Assembly: GCA_964370855.1 (NCBI GenBank) | Contig: CAYJMF010000127.1 | Span: forward strand, 1-12,178 | Direction: 5' to 3' | From: JAKLKS01 sp964370855 | Lineage (GTDB): Bacteria > Planctomycetota > JAJSAM01 > JAKLKS01 | Length of the DNA: 12,178 nucleotides | Shown: piece after piece, positions 9,555 through 12,178 of the stretch | How the letters are laid out: every line of letters starts with the position of its first letter | Numbering within the stretch: the stretch's first letter is position 1 | Position numbers and translations under genes: made by a program | Notes under the pieces: generated by a model | Databases searched by the model: none | Seen by the model: only the letters and a program-made list of their open reading frames with translations | What the model was told of the DNA's origin: nothing

Positions 9555-10799
9555 CTACTCCCGGTCCCTTCCCCTCGTCTCGGGCAGGATGTGGCCCATC
9601 TTCGTCTTCTTGACCTCCATGTACCGGGCGTTCTCCGGCCGCGGGGGGATGGAGATGGGGACCCGCTCGGTCACGGCGAGGCCGAAGCCCTCGAGCCCGT
9701 AGAGCTTCTTCGGGTTGTTGGTCATGAGGCGCATCTTCCGGACCCCGAGGTCGAGCAGGATCTGGGCGCCGACCCCGTAGTCCCTCTCGTCGGCGCGGAA
9801 GCCGAGCTTCTCGTTGGCCTCCACGGTGTCGAGGCCACCCTCCTGGAGGTGGTAGGCCTTGAGCTTGGCCTCGAGGCCGATGCCGCGGCCCTCCTGGCGC
9901 ATGTAGAGGATGACGCCGCGGCCCTCGGCGCGGATGCGGCGCATGGCCTCGTGGAGCTGGGGGCCGCAGTCGCAGCGGGCGGAGCCGAAGATGTCGCCGG
10001 TCAGGCACTCGGAGTGGGCCCGCACGAGGATGGGGTCGTCGTGCTCGAGCATCCTCCCCTTCTCCGGCGCCGGCATCCCCACGGTGAGGGCGAGGTGGAG
10101 GGGCTCGTCCACGACGGAGCGGTAGAGGTGGCAGTCGAAGTCGCCGACCTCCGTGGGGAGCTTCACGGTCACCACGTGCTCGACGAGGCGCTCCCGCTCC
10201 CGCCGGGCCCTCACGACGTCGGCCACGCTGCACATCCTGAGCCCCGTCCTCGCCTGGAACTTCTCGAGGTCGGGGAGGAGCGCCGCCTCGCCGTCCTCCC
10301 GCAGGATGACGGAGATCACGGCCATGGGCTTCAGGCCCGCCAGCCGGCAGAGGTCCACGGAGCCCTCCGTCTGCCCCGTGCGGACGAGCACGCCCCCGGG
10401 GCGCGCGCGGAGGGGATCGATGTGGCCGGGCTTGACGAGGTCGTCGGGGCGGCAGCCGGGGTCGCAGGCCTTGAGGATGGAGACGGCCCGGTCCCGGGCG
10501 GACTCCCCGGTGCCCACGCCCACACGGGCGTCGAAGGTCACCGCGAAGGCGGTGTGGTGGAAGGAGGTGTTGCGGGTCACCTGGACGGGCAGGTGGAGCT
10601 GGTCCGCCCGTTCCTCGGGCATGCAGAGGCACATCTTGCCCCGCGCCTCCCTGAGGAAGAAGTGGACCGCCTCGGGGGTGACCTTCTCCGCGGCCATGAC
10701 GAGGTCGCCCTCGTTCTCGCGGTGGGGGTCGTCCTGGAGGATGACCATCTTCCCGGCGCGCAGGTCCTCGAGGATCTCGTTGATGGGGTGGTACGGCAT
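9555..10799 (-). CDS. ribBA: RibBA-type protein: DHBP synthase-like domain plus GTP cyclohydrolase II
   Basis: The 414-residue product has two domains. The N-terminal one (about 1-200) is homologous to DHBP synthase, which turns ribulose 5-phosphate into the four-carbon riboflavin precursor; RENEGD (27-32) and PGHIDPLRA (H126) are present. It aligns to E. coli RibB with a constant offset of 10. At that offset metal ligand H153 is Q143 (RTGQTEGSVDL) and essential E174 is V164 (ISVILREDG); TG(I/V)S is also TGES. This half may be inactive or altered. The C-terminal one (about 205-405) is a canonical GTP cyclohydrolase II, which opens GTP in the first purine-derived riboflavin step: zinc cysteines in HSECLTGDIFGSARCDCG, RQEGRGIGL, DYGVGAQIL and LMTNNPKK. 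AAGGAG lies 8 bases before the ATG. No FMN riboswitch was seen, and no other rib gene is in the window. Confidence 0.93.
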   Translation of the reverse strand: MPYHPINEILEDLRAGKMVILQDDPHRENEGDLVMAAEKVTPEAVHFFLREARGKMCLCMPEERADQLHLPVQVTRNTSFHHTAFAVTFDARVGVGTGESARDRAVSILKACDPGCRPDDLVKPGHIDPLRARPGGVLVRTGQTEGSVDLCRLAGLKPMAVISVILREDGEAALLPDLEKFQARTGLRMCSVADVVRARRERERLVEHVVTVKLPTEVGDFDCHLYRSVVDEPLHLALTVGMPAPEKGRMLEHDDPILVRAHSECLTGDIFGSARCDCGPQLHEAMRRIRAEGRGVILYMRQEGRGIGLEAKLKAYHLQEGGLDTVEANEKLGFRADERDYGVGAQILLDLGVRKMRLMTNNPKKLYGLEGFGLAVTERVPISIPPRPENARYMEVKKTKMGHILPETRGRDRE

Positions 10800-10815
10800 G
10801 GGTTCGGCTCCTTCG

Positions 10816-10834
10816 GGCCCGCGGGATGCGGGCC
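10816..10834 (-). promoter_or_regulatory. Hairpin in the ribBA leader next to the SD
   Basis: GGCCCGC and GCGGGCC form a perfect 7-bp stem around a 5-base loop. In the ribBA transcript the stem ends 2 bases before the AAGGAG box (10813-10808). It could modulate ribosome access. It is too small to be a riboswitch, and GC-rich DNA gives such stems by chance. Confidence 0.3.
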
Positions 10835-11019
10835 GGAGGGGCGATCCTAGCGGGCCGGGGAGGGGGCCGGGAGTTTCCCGGTCGCCCGGCGGGGGTGAGG
10901 AGCGTGACTCCGGGTCGCGGCCCCGGGCGCGGCGGGAACTTCCGTCGTCCGCTTCAGTCGAGGACGGGCCGCGGGTCCACCTGGTTCCTGACGGGGCCCT
11001 TCCTGAGATTGAGGCGTCG

Positions 11020-11040
11020 GGAAGGGGTACCCACCCTTCC
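11020..11040. repeat. 7-bp stem-loop GGAAGGG / CCCTTCC
   Basis: The arms at 11020-11026 and 11034-11040 are exact complements around a 7-base loop GTACCCA. No T-run is on either side, so it is not a standard terminator. It is the first of the hairpin series. Confidence 0.5.
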
Positions 11041-11080
11041 GCATGAGACATGGGCCATCGAGGCCTCCTCCCGCAATGCC

Positions 11081-11103
11081 GGTACGGGTGCAAGGACCGT
11101 ACC
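11081..11103. repeat. 7-bp stem-loop GGTACGG / CCGTACC
   Basis: The arms at 11081-11087 and 11097-11103 are exact complements around a 9-base loop. A shorter hairpin follows (TCCGG 11112-11116 / CCGGA 11122-11126, 5-base loop). Together they look superficially like tRNA arms but do not form a cloverleaf. Confidence 0.5.
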
Positions 11104-11142
11104 ACACCGATTCCGGCCCGGCCGGACTTCGTTCCTACTCCC

Positions 11143-11213
11143 ACCGGAAATCCGGTTGCCGGGAACCCGGTGACCGGTAGGGGCCCCTTGTCCGGGGGAA
11201 AACCCGTCTCCGG
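11143..11213. repeat. CCGG-phased short repeats with nested hairpins
   Basis: CCGG recurs at 11144, 11152, 11159, 11167, 11174, 11192 and 11210, giving spacings of 8, 7, 8, 7, 18 and 18. The first part is thus a 15-base unit repeated imperfectly (GGAAATCCGGTTGCC, GGGAACCCGGTGACC) and the rest two 18-base units. Each unit is self-complementary: ACCGG-AAAT-CCGGT (11143-11156), CCGGG-AA-CCCGG (11159-11170), GGGGCCCC (11180-11187), GGG-AAAA-CCC (11196-11205). ACCGG 11143-11147 could alternatively pair with CCGGT 11167-11171, and CCTAC 11134-11138 with GTAGG 11177-11181, so competing folds exist. Confidence 0.5.
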
Positions 11214-11253
11214 CCGTATCATGGGGAGCCGTCGCGGCCTTCCGGTGATACGG
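11214..11253 (+). promoter_or_regulatory. Composite 16-bp dyad ahead of the cysteine-rich protein gene
   Basis: The outer arms CCGTATCA (11214-11221) and TGATACGG (11246-11253) are perfect 8-bp complements. Inside, GGGAG pairs with CTTCC (one G-T), and CCG-TCG-CGG caps it with one bulged C. TATCAT at 11217-11222 matches the -10 consensus at 5 of 6 positions but has no clear -35. The element could be an operator over a promoter or a 5' leader structure. Its right arm overlaps the next hairpin by two bases. Confidence 0.45.
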
Positions 11254-11270
11254 GGAGGGGTCTCCTCCCC
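11252..11270 (+). promoter_or_regulatory. 7-bp stem-loop GGGGAGG / CCTCCCC in the leader
   Basis: The arms at 11252-11258 and 11264-11270 surround a 5-base loop GGTCT. The stem shares G11252-G11253 with the preceding dyad, so the two can stack or compete. It ends 30 bases before the SD of the cysteine-rich protein gene and has no U-tract. Confidence 0.4.
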
Positions 11271-11312
11271 CGGGAAGCCGCGGACGGGAACCGCCTGACC
11301 AGGAGATCCACC

Positions 11313-12083
11313 ATGAAGATCACCCTCGCCGCCCTCCTCGCCCTCGCCCTCGGGGTCGCCGGACCGTCGTCCGCGCCGGCTTTCGCCGGGGACGGGGAGA
11401 CGGGGACCCCCTCGAAGGACGCGGAGAAGCCGGCCTGCGGAGGCCAGGTGAAGGAGTGCGGCGACGCCGGGAAGTGCACCGACGGGGACGAGGCCTGCGA
11501 GAAGGCGGGGGACGAGTGCTCCGGGTGCGTGGAGGGGGCGAAGGAGGCGAAGGCCTGCTGCATCGCGAAGAAGGCCGCCGCCGACCTCCAGGTCGTCACC
11601 CTCGCGGTCCTCAACGCCGAGGGCGAGGGATGGAAGGCCGTGGCCGCCGCCGTCCCCGAGGGGGAGGCGAAGCGGCTCGAGAAGGAGCGCCTCGACGCCT
11701 TCGCCGGGCTCGTCAAGGTCCGCCGCGCCATCGAGGCCGCCAAGGCGGAGTGCAAGGCCGTCGTCGACGAGGCGAAGGCCGAGGGCAAGGAGGCATCCTG
11801 CGAGGTGACCTCCGCCTACGAGAGCGACGTCAAGGCCCTGGAGAAGAACGCCCGCGCGATCCTCGACGGCCTGGCCGCCTCCGTGAAGGAGGTCGTCGGC
11901 GCCGACAAGGTCGCGGGCCTTGCCGAGGGCGTGCGCAGGGACGGGGACGCGGCGAAGGCCGTCATGGAGAAGGTGCGGGCCGAGGCCGCGAAGCCCGTGG
12001 CCGTGAACCCCGAGGAGCAGAAGAAGTCGGAGGAGGCCGGGGCCGACCCCGCCGCCCCCGCGCCGAAGGACTGCGGCACCTGA
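11313..12083 (+). CDS. Secreted cysteine-rich, helical protein of unknown function
   Basis: The 256-residue product has a clear signal peptide (MKITLAALLALALGVAGP, likely cut after AFA at 25). A short acidic linker is followed by a cysteine cluster: C42, C49, C55, C62, C69 and C72, spaced 7, 6, 7, 7 and 3, then a C82-C83 pair. The remainder (about 85-240) is Ala/Lys/Glu-rich and probably long helices or coiled coil, with C147 and C163, a Pro/Ala-rich tail and C254 three residues from the end. Eleven cysteines in a short exported protein suggest disulfide cross-links or metal binding, but no known motif is recognised. Composition is typical of the neighbouring DNA. AGGAG lies 7 bases before the ATG. 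The gene follows a hairpin-dense leader and is followed by a hairpin and then the poly-G end. It is a confident gene; its function is unassigned. Confidence 0.85.
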   Translation: MKITLAALLALALGVAGPSSAPAFAGDGETGTPSKDAEKPACGGQVKECGDAGKCTDGDEACEKAGDECSGCVEGAKEAKACCIAKKAAADLQVVTLAVLNAEGEGWKAVAAAVPEGEAKRLEKERLDAFAGLVKVRRAIEAAKAECKAVVDEAKAEGKEASCEVTSAYESDVKALEKNARAILDGLAASVKEVVGADKVAGLAEGVRRDGDAAKAVMEKVRAEAAKPVAVNPEEQKKSEEAGADPAAPAPKDCGT

Positions 12084-12095
12084 GCCAAGTAGCGC

Positions 12096-12112
12096 CGGTC
12101 CCGTCGGGACCG
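12096..12112 (+). terminator. GC hairpin after the cysteine-rich protein gene
   Basis: CGGTCCC (12096-12102) and GGGACCG (12106-12112) form a perfect 7-bp stem with a 3-base GTC loop, 12 bases after the stop codon. No T-run follows. Its position mirrors the hairpin at 420-442. Confidence 0.5.
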
Positions 12113-12125
12113 AACGAGAGGACGA

Positions 12126-12178
<53 letters not shown>

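Larger units (their letters stand above)
10835..11312. other. Long intergenic region, hairpin-dense, no gene
   Basis: About 480 bases between the ribBA leader and the cysteine-rich protein gene hold no convincing coding sequence. The open frames here have no SD and no recognisable protein. The left half (10835-11015) shows nothing beyond GC-rich sequence. The right half (11020-11270) holds at least five perfect or near-perfect stem-loops and a CCGG-phased short repeat, listed separately, and is less GC-biased than the genes. Promoters for both divergent genes must lie here, but only one -10-like hexamer (TATCAT, 11217-11222) stands out. Confidence 0.6.

Noticed and set aside
9591..10850. 419-residue plus-strand open frame opposite ribBA
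   Set aside because: It is the antisense shadow of a strongly conserved gene and shows repetitive Leu/Gly/Val/His composition typical of such shadows.
11081..11160. tRNA-like arms
   Set aside because: Two consecutive short hairpins and a GATTCC string recall D/T arms, but there is no 7-bp acceptor pairing, anticodon arm of proper spacing or GGTTCGAATCC-type T loop.
11143..11213. CRISPR array
   Set aside because: Units of 15-18 bases are contiguous, imperfect and self-complementary with no unique spacers, and no cas gene is present.
7026..11251. Shared octamer GGTGATAC at 7026-7033 and 11244-11251 as a common regulatory site
   Set aside because: Only eight bases match, the first copy lies between the sigma and anti-sigma genes with no symmetry like the second, and two copies are not enough evidence.
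10800..11312. FMN riboswitch upstream of ribBA
   Set aside because: The conserved RFN segments (GGTGAAATTCCC-like and the later GATAGTCCGGATG-like box) were looked for on the minus strand and are absent; only a small hairpin lies next to the SD.

Overview
The window is extremely GC-rich bacterial DNA with strong SD motifs and dense coding. It probably ends at an assembled contig edge, because the last 50 bases are pure G. The gene content points to Planctomycetota or another deep-branching, GC-rich Gram-negative lineage: an ECF sigma factor with a zinc-finger anti-sigma factor, a secreted protein with carboxypeptidase-regulatory-like domains, a PilM/GspL-type actin-fold membrane protein, and a RibBA fusion. 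This lineage call is inference from gene style; there is no rRNA or marker phylogeny to confirm it.

Layout. Positions 1-419 hold the Arg/Gly/Pro-rich C-terminal tail of an upstream gene. Its frame is broken by long C and G runs, and a strong hairpin follows the probable stop. carB (605-3844, +) is the large subunit of carbamoyl phosphate synthetase. It converges on a minus-strand block that reads from about 7.63 kb down to 3.85 kb: ECF sigma factor, zinc-finger anti-sigma factor, small Spy/CpxP-like periplasmic protein, a PilM-PilN/GspL-like protein, and a PilO/GspM-like protein. The first three form a typical envelope-stress regulatory cassette. The last two, overlapping by 4 bases, form an inner-membrane assembly-platform pair and may or may not be cotranscribed with the cassette.

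Divergent from the sigma factor is a 573-residue membrane-anchored protein of beta-sandwich repeats (7809-9530, +). Between the two lies an 11-bp inverted repeat. Next comes ribBA (9555-10799, -). Its GTP cyclohydrolase II half looks intact, but its DHBP synthase half lacks two catalytic residues (His to Gln and Glu to Val). A 513-base gap (10800-11312) then separates ribBA from a secreted, cysteine-rich helical protein (11313-12083, +). This gap carries an unusual run of perfect hairpins and CCGG-phased short repeats, and is the best candidate here for an undescribed structured element.

No mobile element, CRISPR array, tRNA or rRNA was seen. The most interesting points are the altered DHBP synthase active site, the hairpin-dense intergenic region, the cysteine-rich exported protein beside it, and the possible sigma-linked operator.
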